A DNA stretch of 9,305 nucleotides from Pedosphaera sp. (GCA_009695405.1 SIAZ01000144.1:1-9305); one strand, 5' to 3'; numbered from the stretch's first letter, positions 1 to 7,566 are shown. Numbers and translations are program-made. The notes: generated by a model not told the origin, from the letters alone.

Positions 1-2
1 TT

Positions 3-23
3 ACCCAGTTGTTGCGACTGGGT
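3..23 (-). terminator. Short hairpin after the GDSL esterase gene (possible terminator)
   Basis: A perfect 7-bp inverted repeat (ACCCAGT / ACTGGGT) with a 7-nt loop lies 17 nt beyond the stop codon of the esterase gene. On the minus strand only two A residues follow before the window ends, so no T-tract can be seen. The position suits a transcription terminator, but without the T-tract the call is weak. Confidence 0.25.
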
Positions 24-39
24 CCCGCTGTTTAAATTG

Positions 40-813
40 TCAGGTGTATTCACCAACGTAGGGCAACATTTTCAGCGGCTTATGTCTAGCCGTTTCTTTT
101 ACCCCCTTTCCATCGGCCCTTTCCAGCCACCAGCCAAACGCCCTGGCCCAGATGCCATAACCTTTGACTGAAAGATGGAGGAAATCTGGCATCAATGCCC
201 GAGGTATAGTGCCGTTGTCCGTTAAGAAGTTGGGCGCTAAGTCCGCCCAAAACACATCCTTGTCGTCAGCGATCCGACGCAATGCCTGATTGATCATCGC
301 CAGTTTGCCCCGCTGTATTCCAAAAGTTTCGCCCCGAGGAAAAATTGCTAGTAACAAGACCTTGGTTCCAGGCAACACGATCCGCAGTTTATGGACAATG
401 GCGGTGACTCCTTCGAGGATTTCGGTCGGAGAATTATCTTCACTGTTCGAATTATTGGTTCCGATCATGACCACGGCAGCTTTGGGTTTTACCCCCTTCA
501 AATTGCCATTCTCAAGCCGCCACAAAACATGCTGAGTGCGATCGCCTCCAATACCTAAATTGATCGCTTTCCGATGAGCATAATAACGAGACCAAACCTC
601 TTTTCCATCACCTTCCCATCCTTGGGTTATCGAATCACCGATGAACACGACTTGAGCCGCCGCCCCAATATCAGCAACTCGCTGATTCAACAGGGCTTGA
701 CGCTCTACCCACCCAGAGTCAGAACGAGATTGGGGAATGATGGCGGTATTTTCTGCAAGAGCCTCACCAGATAACAGTGCGAGGAATCCACAGAGGCAAA
801 GAAAATCTCTCAT
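40..813 (-). CDS. Secreted SGNH/GDSL-family esterase (PAF-acetylhydrolase-like)
   Basis: This 257-aa protein is probably an exported serine esterase of the SGNH hydrolase superfamily. Residues 1-20 look like a signal peptide: a short hydrophobic core ending in EALA before Glu21. Block I is GDSITQGW, with nucleophile Ser61. Block II is GIGGD (residues 87-91), block III is GTNNSN with Asn120, and block V is DFLHLS with Asp210 and His213, so the catalytic set is complete. The overall pattern resembles proteins annotated as platelet-activating-factor acetylhydrolase IB-like, which are common in Planctomycetes and Verrucomicrobia. The natural substrate of such proteins is usually unknown; an acetyl or other acyl ester on a carbohydrate is a reasonable inference, given the secreted sulfatase in the same gene run. 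The ATG at 813 directly precedes the signal peptide. No strong ribosome binding site is visible. The start lies 49 bp beyond the flavin reductase stop, so this may be the last gene of that unit. Confidence 0.88.
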   Translation of the reverse strand: MRDFLCLCGFLALLSGEALAENTAIIPQSRSDSGWVERQALLNQRVADIGAAAQVVFIGDSITQGWEGDGKEVWSRYYAHRKAINLGIGGDRTQHVLWRLENGNLKGVKPKAAVVMIGTNNSNSEDNSPTEILEGVTAIVHKLRIVLPGTKVLLLAIFPRGETFGIQRGKLAMINQALRRIADDKDVFWADLAPNFLTDNGTIPRALMPDFLHLSVKGYGIWARAFGWWLERADGKGVKETARHKPLKMLPYVGEYT

Positions 814-862
814 AGTTCGGACCCAACACTGTCGGATTAAAGTCTACTTTTGCAAGGTCACT

Positions 863-1471
863 TCAACTGGGACGATCTAAAGTAAACCGATCTCGAGTCC
901 TCACATAGTCCGATCCTCCTACCCTTCCAATCAGATCCATTCGGTCAGGGTCTGGGCGGCCATCCGTGCCCAAAATTGAGTCCTCGACATGAATTCGAAG
1001 GATCCGACCAAAAACGGCATTTCCACCGGCAGGGCCTTCGCTGATCACCACGATCCGATCGAGCCGACATTCAAAGGCCACGGGCGCGGTGGCCACACGG
1101 ACTGGACGAACCCGAATCGATGGGAGCGAATCGACCTTAAACTGGTCAAGCTCACTTTCACCAAAGGGCAAAGTCTTCGAGGTCTGATTCATCTGAAGAG
1201 CATCTTCAAAGCGAACCAGATTCACCACAAATTCGCCGGTCTCACGAATATTCCGTAAAGTGTCCTTAGGGGAACCATCACGGTGGTTGACTGGGCAGAA
1301 CATGAGTGTGGGCGGACGGGCACAGACGCCTTGAAAAAAACTATAAGGTGCCAGATTTGATACCCCCTCCCCCGACACGGTACTAATCCACGCAATCGGT
1401 CGGGGCAAAAGTGTCCCAATCATCCACTCGTAGATGCACTTTGTATTCAGGGTCTCAGGATCAATATCCAT
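863..1471 (-). CDS. Flavin reductase-like, FMN-binding split-barrel protein
   Basis: This 202-aa protein matches the flavin reductase-like domain (Pfam PF01613, DIM6/NTAB group) along its length. Visible landmarks are RPIAWIST (residues 24-31), NLAPYSFFQGV (39-49), the phosphate-binding-type segment DGSPKDTLRNI (65-75), then ETGEFVVNLV and the C-terminal GRVGGSDYVRT. Members bind FMN non-covalently in the cytoplasm and act as NAD(P)H:flavin reductases or flavoprotein oxidoreductases; the actual substrate cannot be read from sequence. Length is normal for the family (about 200 aa). The ATG at 1471 lies only 3 bp after the deacetylase stop, and a GAGGG motif about 10 nt upstream, inside the end of the deacetylase gene, can serve as its ribosome binding site. 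Co-transcription and probably translational coupling with the deacetylase are therefore likely. Confidence 0.88.
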   Translation of the reverse strand: MDIDPETLNTKCIYEWMIGTLLPRPIAWISTVSGEGVSNLAPYSFFQGVCARPPTLMFCPVNHRDGSPKDTLRNIRETGEFVVNLVRFEDALQMNQTSKTLPFGESELDQFKVDSLPSIRVRPVRVATAPVAFECRLDRIVVISEGPAGGNAVFGRILRIHVEDSILGTDGRPDPDRMDLIGRVGGSDYVRTRDRFTLDRPS

Positions 1472-1474
1472 GGT

Positions 1475-2338
1475 CTATTTACCCTCTAATCCAAGGAGGT
1501 ACAGGAGCGTTAAATCCGGCAAATCAAGACTGTACCCTCCTTCCAACACACTGAATACAGGAACGCCAAGTGAACGAATCTGCCCACCAAGCCACCGAAA
1601 GTCTTCCCGCTCCAACCCTCCGTCAGCGAGTGGATCTTTCTCATAGGCATCAAACCCGGCTGAAACTCCAATTAAAGCCGGCTTCGAAGCCTGTACCTTT
1701 GCCAATCCCACCATTAAAGCTTCGCGCCAAACCGTCCGCGGAGAACCGCCGGTCACCGGAATGTTAAAACAATTTCCGCCCACATCCGACAATCCGGTGC
1801 CCGGATAAGTGTCCCCCTGATGAACCGACACGTAGGTTACGCCGTCGATCCCAGAAAGTATATGTTCGGTCCCGTTACCATGGTGGACATCGAAATCGAA
1901 GACGGTTACCGATGCCACACCACGAGCACGAGCCTCCAACGCAGCTAAGGCAATAGAACTATAGTAACAGAACCCCATCGCTCGCTCCCGTTCGGCGTGG
2001 TGACCTGGGGGTCTCATCAAACTGAAGGCGGGTTGGCCAGATAAAGCCAACTCCATGGCCCTCACCGCTCCTCCGACTCCACGTCGAGCGTGTTCCTCAA
2101 TCCTAGAATACCATGGAGTATCCGCATCGAAATCGCCAACTTCACCTACCCTGCGGAGATGCTCTTCCGAATGTCCCCGCAACAAAAGTGAATCTTCGAT
2201 CACAAGCGGGGCTGCCCAGTCCAACAAAAGAGAGAGCTGGTACCGGAGCAGGTGAGCGGTACGGAGCACCCGACTCGGTTTTTCTGGATGACTAGGTTGA
2301 TGATATTCAGAGCAACGGGGATCATAGACGATCGTCAT
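1475..2338 (-). CDS. Histone deacetylase-family Zn-dependent amidohydrolase
   Basis: This 287-aa cytoplasmic protein belongs to the arginase/deacetylase fold, histone deacetylase family (bacterial AcuC/acetylpolyamine amidohydrolase/class II HDAC-like). All active-site elements are present. RPPGHHA carries the paired catalytic histidines 113 and 114. FDFDVHHGNGT supplies zinc ligands Asp150 and His152, SAGFDAYEKDPL supplies the third ligand Asp230, and EGGY carries the catalytic Tyr269. The N-terminal HPEKPSR (17-23) is also typical. The protein is a little shorter at the C-terminus than many homologues (often 300-345 aa), but no motif is lost. Family members remove acetyl groups from lysine side chains, polyamines or small molecules; which of these applies here is unknown. 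The ATG at 2338 begins directly at the conserved N-terminal strand (TIVYDPR). A 127-bp gap separates it from the carboxypeptidase gene upstream, and the flavin reductase follows after 3 bp. Confidence 0.92.
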   Translation of the reverse strand: MTIVYDPRCSEYHQPSHPEKPSRVLRTAHLLRYQLSLLLDWAAPLVIEDSLLLRGHSEEHLRRVGEVGDFDADTPWYSRIEEHARRGVGGAVRAMELALSGQPAFSLMRPPGHHAERERAMGFCYYSSIALAALEARARGVASVTVFDFDVHHGNGTEHILSGIDGVTYVSVHQGDTYPGTGLSDVGGNCFNIPVTGGSPRTVWREALMVGLAKVQASKPALIGVSAGFDAYEKDPLADGGLEREDFRWLGGQIRSLGVPVFSVLEGGYSLDLPDLTLLYLLGLEGK

Positions 2339-2465
2339 GTCATGAGACTATCATCCCACCGCACTGAGGTCATTCACGACTTTAGCGCAGGTATTCCGAT
2401 CAATGCTCAAGAAGAACACCCTACTCAATGCTCCGCTCCCAAGACATACTTCGTCCTATCCAACC

Positions 2466-3950
2466 TCACTTAAGATAGAGAGGTCCGTACCGCGACTGAA
2501 GGTAGCGTAATAGATACTTTGGAGTTAGTTCTTCGCCGGTGACCTGCCGGACCAACTCTAGAGCCTGATAACGACGACCTTGTTCATGAATCTGAGTTCT
2601 CAACCAACCGAGTAAGCGTGCGAAATCACCTTTAGCAAAGTCAGTCTCCAGATCTGGAAAAACTTGCCCCACAGTGAACCAAAGTTGAGCCGCAATCATG
2701 TTACCTAAACAGTAACTCGGGAAGTACCCAAAGGATCCACTCGCCCAGTGGACATCTTGCAGCACGCCCATCCGATCGCAGTCCGGCGTGAGTCCCAGGA
2801 GATCTTGTGACAAAACATTCCATGCTGCAGGTAGATCCTTTACCGCAAGTTCACCACTGAAAAGACGGCGCTCTATCTCAAATCGGAGCAAAATGTGCAA
2901 ATTGTAATGAACCTCATCAGAATCAACGCGAATCAAGGTTGGAGCTACTTCGTTCACCGCCAGATAGAATTCATCCGAGGAAACATGCCCCAACTGCTGT
3001 GGGAAAATCCCCCGGAAACGTGGCTCAAAAAAGGCCCAAAAAGAATGACTTCGCGCAACTTGATTTTCCCAGAGCCGACTCTGCGACTCATGCACTCCCA
3101 TACCAGCATTCTGACCTAAAGGCGTCCCTTGAGCCTTCAACGGTAACCCTTGTTCATAAAGGCCGTGCCCGGTCTCGTGAATTGAGGAAAAGAGCGAATC
3201 CAGCGGGTTGTCCGGATCAAAGCGAGTCGTCATTCGGATATCAGCACCCGCCCCCTCACAGAAAGGATGAAGCGAGACGTCAATGCGACCGCGGCGGTAG
3301 TTGAATCCAAGTTTTTCAGTTACCTCGCGAAGGAATCGACGCTGTGCCTCGATAGGAAAGCCTCTAAAAACTCCGATCGGAGCCCGCACAGGAGAATCGG
3401 CGATGGCGCGCACCAATGGAACCAATCCAGCCTGCAGTTCACCGAATAAAGCAGTGAGCTTTTCCGAGGTCACACCGGGATCGTGTTTGTCGATAGCATA
3501 GTCATAAGGCCGATCGCCCCAACCAAGCAAAGACGCCTCCTGTAAGGCAATATCCAAATGCTTTTGTAGAAAAGGCGCGAAAGCGGCGAAATCAGATTTC
3601 TCTTTGGACGCAACCCAAGCGTGATAAGCCGCACTCGAGTGACGAGCCTTCTCGGCGACGAACGACGCTGGTACTTTTGTAACTCGGTCGTAGTCGCGCT
3701 GAGCTTCCCGAACCACCACGGCCTGATCCGCATTCACTGGAACTAGATTTTTCAACAAAGCACCTATTTGAGGATCCACAGCGGCCTCGTGTTGAAGTTC
3801 GGCAAGGAGTGCAAGTTGCTCCGCGCGTAGGTCCGCACTGTCTGGTGGTAAATTCACCTGCTCATCCCAGCCGAGAAGTCCAACAGCAGTCCCTAAATAA
3901 TGAACTCGCTTGAGCCGAGAAACAAGGCACTGGTAATCACCGGAAGACAT
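2466..3950 (-). CDS. M32-family metallocarboxypeptidase (carboxypeptidase Taq type)
   Basis: This 494-aa protein is a cytoplasmic zinc carboxypeptidase of MEROPS family M32, which trims C-terminal amino acids from peptides. The metal site is HETGH at residues 258-262, with the downstream glutamate in HESQSRLWEN (Glu288) as third ligand. Other family signatures are LLGWDEQ near the N-terminus, IRVDSDEVHYNLHILLRFEIE (split here as IRVDSDEVHYN then LHILLRFEIE, 341-360) and GSFGYFPSY (405-413). Length is normal (about 500 aa). The reading frame stays open to a TTG at 4049, which would add 33 residues. I chose the ATG at 3950 because family homology begins soon after it, and because the upstream stretch holds a hairpin. 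No clear ribosome binding site is seen before 3950. The gene lies 108 bp downstream of the sulfatase stop and may share its transcript. Confidence 0.92.
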   Translation of the reverse strand: MSSGDYQCLVSRLKRVHYLGTAVGLLGWDEQVNLPPDSADLRAEQLALLAELQHEAAVDPQIGALLKNLVPVNADQAVVVREAQRDYDRVTKVPASFVAEKARHSSAAYHAWVASKEKSDFAAFAPFLQKHLDIALQEASLLGWGDRPYDYAIDKHDPGVTSEKLTALFGELQAGLVPLVRAIADSPVRAPIGVFRGFPIEAQRRFLREVTEKLGFNYRRGRIDVSLHPFCEGAGADIRMTTRFDPDNPLDSLFSSIHETGHGLYEQGLPLKAQGTPLGQNAGMGVHESQSRLWENQVARSHSFWAFFEPRFRGIFPQQLGHVSSDEFYLAVNEVAPTLIRVDSDEVHYNLHILLRFEIERRLFSGELAVKDLPAAWNVLSQDLLGLTPDCDRMGVLQDVHWASGSFGYFPSYCLGNMIAAQLWFTVGQVFPDLETDFAKGDFARLLGWLRTQIHEQGRRYQALELVRQVTGEELTPKYLLRYLQSRYGPLYLK

Positions 3951-4013
3951 CGATGAATCAAAGCAAAACTTGAACCAATCACGAAGCGAAGAATTAAAAT
4001 TCAACGTGTCAAA

Positions 4014-4036
4014 TTGAGAGAAACAGGTTCTCTCAA
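4014..4036 (-). terminator. Perfect 9-bp hairpin between sulfatase and carboxypeptidase genes
   Basis: TTGAGAGAA and TTCTCTCAA form a perfect 9-bp inverted repeat around a 5-nt loop. It starts 22 nt after the sulfatase stop codon and, on the minus strand, is followed by TTT then GACACG. This could be a weak Rho-independent terminator or attenuator for the sulfatase transcript, or a protein-binding dyad 64 nt before the carboxypeptidase start. The stem is AT-rich and the T-tract short, so termination efficiency is doubtful. Both arms, with their flanking bases, recur upstream of the sulfatase gene at 5696-5736. Confidence 0.45.
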
Positions 4037-4058
4037 CAGAGTCTCCCAAGTTACAGGC

Positions 4059-5684
4059 TCAAAGCTCTGAATCAGGATGTTTTACATCCATTTGCCGCAC
4101 TCGCCTGTCGACATCATCGGTCGGTAATTGCATCGAAAATCGATTCGTATCACCTAGAGTTGACTGCAACCGAATCAATCGAGCCTGTAAATCAACGGTT
4201 AATTTCTCCGAACCACTCTTTCCAAACAGGTTGGTCATTTCCAACGGGTCCCTGACAAGATCGTAAAGTTCCCACTGCCCCTTTTTCCAAAAATGAATTA
4301 ACTTGTGTGTCTCCGTGCGAATACCGAAATGAGCCCGTGTGTTATGGTGGCCGGGATCGTGATAATATCGATAATAAATCTCCTTTCTCCAAGAGTTTAA
4401 AGGCTTTCCGCTCAAAACAGGGAGCAGGCTTCGCCCTTGCATGGTGTCGGGAATATCCAACCCCGCAGCCTCTAAAAAAGTCGGCGCAAAATCTGTGTTG
4501 ATCGCCAATGCCTCAGACTGTGTCCCTGGCTGAATATGACCCGGCCAACGCGCTAAAAAGGGCATTCTTATCGAAGGTTCATACATAAACCTTTTGTCGT
4601 ACATCCCGTGTTCACCAATGAAAAAACCTTGGTCGCTCGTGTAAATCACCAAGGTGTTGTCTCGTAACCCCTTTGCATCCAACCAGTCCATCAACCGGCC
4701 CACACCGTCGTCCACACTCTGGATACAACCGAGATAATCCTGAAGATACCGTTGGTATTTCCACTGGTCCAACGCCTTTCCTTTGAGCACTCTCGCTTCC
4801 CCGTTTACCACGACTTCAGCCTCCCGTGGCACCTCACCCAACCATCGCCCACGCGCTTCCTTAGTTAAGGATTCCGGCGGTTTCATCTTTAAATCACCAC
4901 GGGTTAAATCCTTAAAAATAGATTGTCTTTGCTGACGGAGTGCGTCGCTTCGGCCCGTAAAATCATCCCACAAAGTCGGCGGTTCGGGAATTTGGCGTGA
5001 AGCAAACTCACCACAATACCGATCCGAAGGTGTCCAGTCTCGGTGCGGTGCTTTATGATGGCACATTAAGAAAAAGGGCCGATCTTTCGGGCGTTGCTCC
5101 AACAACCGAATGGCTTGGTCGGTAATGATGTCGGTGACATAACCCTTATAAATCCGGTGCCCCGTTCGATCATACAAAACCGGGTCGACATAGCGGCCCT
5201 GTCCGGGCAAAATATTCCAGTCGTCAAAACCTTGCGGTTCCGATCCCAAATGCCATTTGCCCAACATGGCCGTGTAGTAACCTGCCGTCTGAAGGCGATG
5301 TGCTACGGTCACCGTCTGAGGATCTAGACTATTAAATGTGGGCACCCCGTTACGATGGCTATACTGCCCCGTCAAAATCGAAGCCCGACTCGGCGTGCAG
5401 ATTGAATTAACCGCAAAACAACGCTCTAACCGCACTCCTTGAGCCCCGAGTCGATCCAGATAAGGGGTCTTATTAACCCGACTGCCGTAAGCACTGATGG
5501 CTTGAGCCGAGTGATCATCCGTCATAATGAAGAGAATATTGGGCCGTTCAGCACTCGCCACCGAGAGCGACCCCACCGAGAGCAAAAACAAACTGATACG
5601 TAGCGCACAAATCGATATCGACCGTCGGGTCAATTTAAGGAACCGCCCACCACCAAGAACCCAGTCGCTTTTGCTTGGAATCAT
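4059..5684 (-). CDS. Secreted type I (S1) sulfatase, Cys-type
   Basis: This 541-aa protein is a formylglycine-dependent sulfatase of the alkaline phosphatase superfamily. A long basic N-terminal region followed by a hydrophobic segment ends in SVASA (residue 45), a likely signal peptidase site, so the mature enzyme is exported. The core begins ERPNILFIMTDDH, with metal-binding Asp56 and Asp57. The signature CTPSRASILTG places Cys96 as the residue a maturase converts to formylglycine. Further active-site elements are GKWHLG (Lys143, His145), HHKAPH (Lys211, His214) and TSDQGFF (Asp351, Gln352), followed by GEHGMYDKR (Lys364). The C-terminal LYDLVRDPLEMTNL motif is typical of polysaccharide or glycosaminoglycan-type S1 sulfatases. 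Length is in the usual range. The exact sulfated substrate cannot be read. No maturase (FGE or anSME) is in this window, so it must be encoded elsewhere. The ATG at 5684 gives the signal peptide; no clear ribosome binding site precedes it. Confidence 0.93.
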   Translation of the reverse strand: MIPSKSDWVLGGGRFLKLTRRSISICALRISLFLLSVGSLSVASAERPNILFIMTDDHSAQAISAYGSRVNKTPYLDRLGAQGVRLERCFAVNSICTPSRASILTGQYSHRNGVPTFNSLDPQTVTVAHRLQTAGYYTAMLGKWHLGSEPQGFDDWNILPGQGRYVDPVLYDRTGHRIYKGYVTDIITDQAIRLLEQRPKDRPFFLMCHHKAPHRDWTPSDRYCGEFASRQIPEPPTLWDDFTGRSDALRQQRQSIFKDLTRGDLKMKPPESLTKEARGRWLGEVPREAEVVVNGEARVLKGKALDQWKYQRYLQDYLGCIQSVDDGVGRLMDWLDAKGLRDNTLVIYTSDQGFFIGEHGMYDKRFMYEPSIRMPFLARWPGHIQPGTQSEALAINTDFAPTFLEAAGLDIPDTMQGRSLLPVLSGKPLNSWRKEIYYRYYHDPGHHNTRAHFGIRTETHKLIHFWKKGQWELYDLVRDPLEMTNLFGKSGSEKLTVDLQARLIRLQSTLGDTNRFSMQLPTDDVDRRVRQMDVKHPDSEL

Positions 5685-5695
5685 TCGACGATATT

Positions 5696-5736
5696 AAATT
5701 GAGAATTTGAAATTGGAAGCGACGACTTCTCTCAAC
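5696..5736 (-). promoter_or_regulatory. Imperfect dyad upstream of the sulfatase, same arms as at 4011-4037
   Basis: The plus strand reads AAATTGAGA at 5696-5704 and TTCTCTCAAC at 5727-5736. The same two strings occur in the same order at 4011-4019 and 4028-4037, before the carboxypeptidase gene. Here the arms are 22 nt apart and sit 12-52 nt before the sulfatase ATG, in an AT-rich stretch where a promoter would be expected. They could be a shared operator or simply a chance match in AT-rich spacer. I do not see a convincing -35/-10 pair. Confidence 0.25.
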
Positions 5737-6190
5737 TTCAAGGCGCTGCCCCCTCAGACACTTCCGAGGCGCAGGACCAGGTCAGTTCTATTCGATGAAA
5801 AAACGCACTCGATCGACCCAAGTTATGGAGAACTTTAAGCCAATCTGCATTTAATGCGTCGACAGAAAAGTGGATTGATGACCGAACGAAGCGGGTTGAA
5901 CTCATTTGGTGACACTTTGTGCCGCACAAGAAGATCATCGTTTCTTTGTCCAATAACCAATTCGGAACGCCCAGAAAAACCTGTAGCGGCCAGTGGAGAA
6001 GGACAAACCCTCCATGGCGCTTACTTTTGTCACCAACAAACCCGAATACTTCGTTTCCCCTCGCATAAGACGAATCACCGCCTTTGAAACCAGGTCCACT
6101 TCATCTGAAATGACCCACTGGCTGCGGGCGTTGCTGGGATTAGTCTTTTGACTGAGCAAAGTTTCGAGCCCTCCCCATGATCCCGAAGTC
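5737..6190. other. About 450 bp without a recognisable intact gene
   Basis: This stretch lies between the upstream region of the sulfatase and the first codon of the DUF4338 pseudogene. Several short frames on the minus strand are open (ending at 5738, 5935 and near 5835), but none has a recognisable domain, a good start or a ribosome binding site. One minus-strand segment (about 6010-6115) reads SDEVDLVSKAVIRLMRGETK and faintly recalls the end of a NarL/FixJ-type receiver domain; this is too weak to name. The region may hold remnants of a gene cut by the mobile element plus that element's left end. I could not locate a left terminal inverted repeat. Confidence 0.4.
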
Positions 6191-6618
6191 ATGGCCGTGG
6201 CAAAAGTACCCTCCAAAGCCAGCCTTCTTGACCGTGTCGTTGTCCGTCTGATTGAGCCGCAAGAGCGCGAAGAGTTTGACCGCCGCCTCAAGGAGCACAA
6301 TTACCTCCATCAACCCAGCGTTGCAGACCACACCCTCCGCTACATCGCCCTCATCGACGACCAACCCGTGCGATCCTCCTCTTTTCCAGCGCCGCCCTTC
6401 ACATCAAGGCCCGTGATAAGTGGATCGGTTGGTTCCCGCGCCAGCGCGTCCGTCGAGTCCACAGAGGCGTCAACAACGCCCGTTTTCTGGTCGAGAGCTT
6501 CGTGGATGAGTCTCGCTTCCAAGGCACATTCTACAAGGCCTGCGGCTTCGAGCCCGTCGGGGCTTCGGCCGGCTTCTACCTCGAGCACGGCGAGCCCAAG
6601 CAACTCTTCCTGCGCTAG
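6191..6618 (+). pseudogene. DUF4338 (DruA-type) domain, frameshifted and internally deleted
   Basis: From ATG 6191 the frame reads through VVRLIEPQEREEFDRRL and TLRYIALIDDQPV, the N-terminal half of DUF4338, the domain of Druantia protein DruA, also found in transposon-linked proteins. At about 6370 one base, probably a G, is missing. The family continues one frame over with AILLFSSAALHIKARDKWIGW, FPRQRVRRVHRGVNNARF, then LVESFVDESRFQGTFYKACGF and ends HGEPKQLFLR at a TAG (6616-6618). Between NNARF and LVESF (about 6483-6490) family members normally carry some 35 further residues with an NLASRVL-like motif. These are absent, so an in-frame internal deletion is inferred. The product cannot be functional as it stands. 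Whether this domain helps transposition or has a defence-like role in such elements is not known to me. Confidence 0.8.
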
Positions 6619-7541
6619 ATTCAACGACGTGGGCGCGAGGTCCTCCGCCAAGCTCGCCTCCCGGCATCCCTGACCGATCACGAGGCTATGAAGGCTGCTC
6701 CCTGCTCCCTTCAAGCCCCGGCTCTCCACAGCCTCTATCAGAGCCTGTGTAGCCTTCCGGACAAGCGTAGCGGCCACGGCCTGTACCACCGCAAGGCCCA
6801 GGTCCTGACCATGGCGGCGGTCTGCACCTTGATGGAGGGCTCCGGCTTTCAGGACTTCGAGTCCATCAACTCTACCTTCACCCAGCGCCAGTTGGCGGCG
6901 ATGGGCGTCCAGTCAGGCAAGGACGGTGTGCAGCATTCTCCGAGCGATACAACCTTTGGCCGTGTGCTCGCCAACTGCGAGGTGCGCGAGTTAGTGGCGA
7001 GCATCGCCCAGTAGATGCTGGCGCAGGAGCCTGCGGCCATCGCCCGACGGGCCGTAGACGGCAAGACGCTGCGCAGCAGCGGGCGGCGCGATGGCAAGCC
7101 GTTGCAACTCTTCTCCGCTGTGACGCACCACCTGCGAATGACGCCCCAGCAGGTGCCGATTGAGGAGAAGACTAACGAGATTCCCAACTTCAAACCGTTG
7201 CTGCGGGCGGTGAATCCGCCGCCAAGGACGCTGGCGACGGCCGACGCCATGCACTGCCAGCAGGAGTCGGCTCGGTGCGTGGTTGAGGAGTTCAGTGAGA
7301 ACTATCTCTTCGGACTCAAAAGGAACCATGACGGGATTCTGAGCCGCGCCGAACGCCTGCTGGCCCAGCAGGCATTTTCCCCCTGAGGAGGAATGCTCGT
7401 GGGATAAACACCTTGATCGGCTCGAGCGTCGTCGCATCGCACGAGTGGAGGTGAGCCCGGAGAATGCAGGGTTGGTCGGATGCTGGCAGTTCTTGGCGGT
7501 GAAGCGGGAGCGGATCCCTCGGAACCCAACCAAAAAACCTA
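6619..7541 (+). pseudogene. ISAs1-family transposase, N-terminal and catalytic part (broken)
   Basis: The frame that ends in TAG at 6616-6618 continues directly (IQRRGREVLRQARLPASL) into the transposase, with an internal ATG at 6688. SLCSLPDKRSGHGLYH and FTQRQLAAMGVQSG match the ISAs1/H-repeat N-terminal domain. A second in-frame TAG lies at 7012-7014. Catalytic residues are recognisable: Asp in AVDGKTLRSSG (codon 7057), Asp in ATADAMHCQQESAR (codon 7243) and, after a frameshift, Glu in HLDRLERRRIARVEV (codon 7424). EKTNEIPNFKPLL and NYLFGLKRNH are further family marks. The frame breaks at TCC CCC TGA (7378-7386); reading resumes one base later as EEECSWDKHLD. The sequence is then cut at 7541 by the IS630 element. 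With two stops and a frameshift this is a decayed gene. Confidence 0.85.
7356..7386 (+). other. Hairpin plus CCC-TGA frameshift-like site in transposase remnant
   Basis: CCTGCTGG and CCAGCAGG form a perfect 8-bp inverted repeat with one central base (7356-7372). Six bases later comes a C-run ending in CCC TGA. A +1 shift at this codon pair continues straight into the conserved catalytic-Glu region of the transposase. The arrangement resembles programmed +1 sites such as CTT TGA in prfB. A one-base insertion in the C-run is the simpler explanation, because the same gene has other unrelated lesions. Confidence 0.3.
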
Positions 7542-7566
7542 GTGTTTATTTGCGAAGATTAACGAT
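7542..7566. repeat. IS630 left terminal inverted repeat
   Basis: The outer sequence starts GTGTTTATTTGCG. It matches the right end (8632-8656, complement) at about 15 of 25 positions, including GT, TTA, TTGC and an inner CGAT. The transposase stop codon TAA (complement of 7546-7548) lies inside this repeat. Confidence 0.7.

Noticed and set aside
3951..4049. Extension of the carboxypeptidase to the TTG at 4049
   Set aside because: The added 33 residues have no family similarity, the start would be TTG, and the stretch contains a perfect hairpin. The ATG at 3950 gives a normal-length M32 protein.
6010..6115. Response-regulator receiver domain remnant on the minus strand
   Set aside because: The likeness is limited to one short segment. 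No phospho-acceptor Asp region or helix-turn-helix could be found in any frame, so no annotation was made.
6191..6618. A functional Druantia defence system
   Set aside because: Only a broken DUF4338 domain is present, directly joined to a transposase. No helicase-like DruE or other Druantia component is in the window.
6340..6789. Minus-strand open frame of about 150 codons
   Set aside because: It lies opposite the DUF4338/ISAs1 remnant, whose plus-strand frames show clear family motifs. High GC content explains the open antisense frame.
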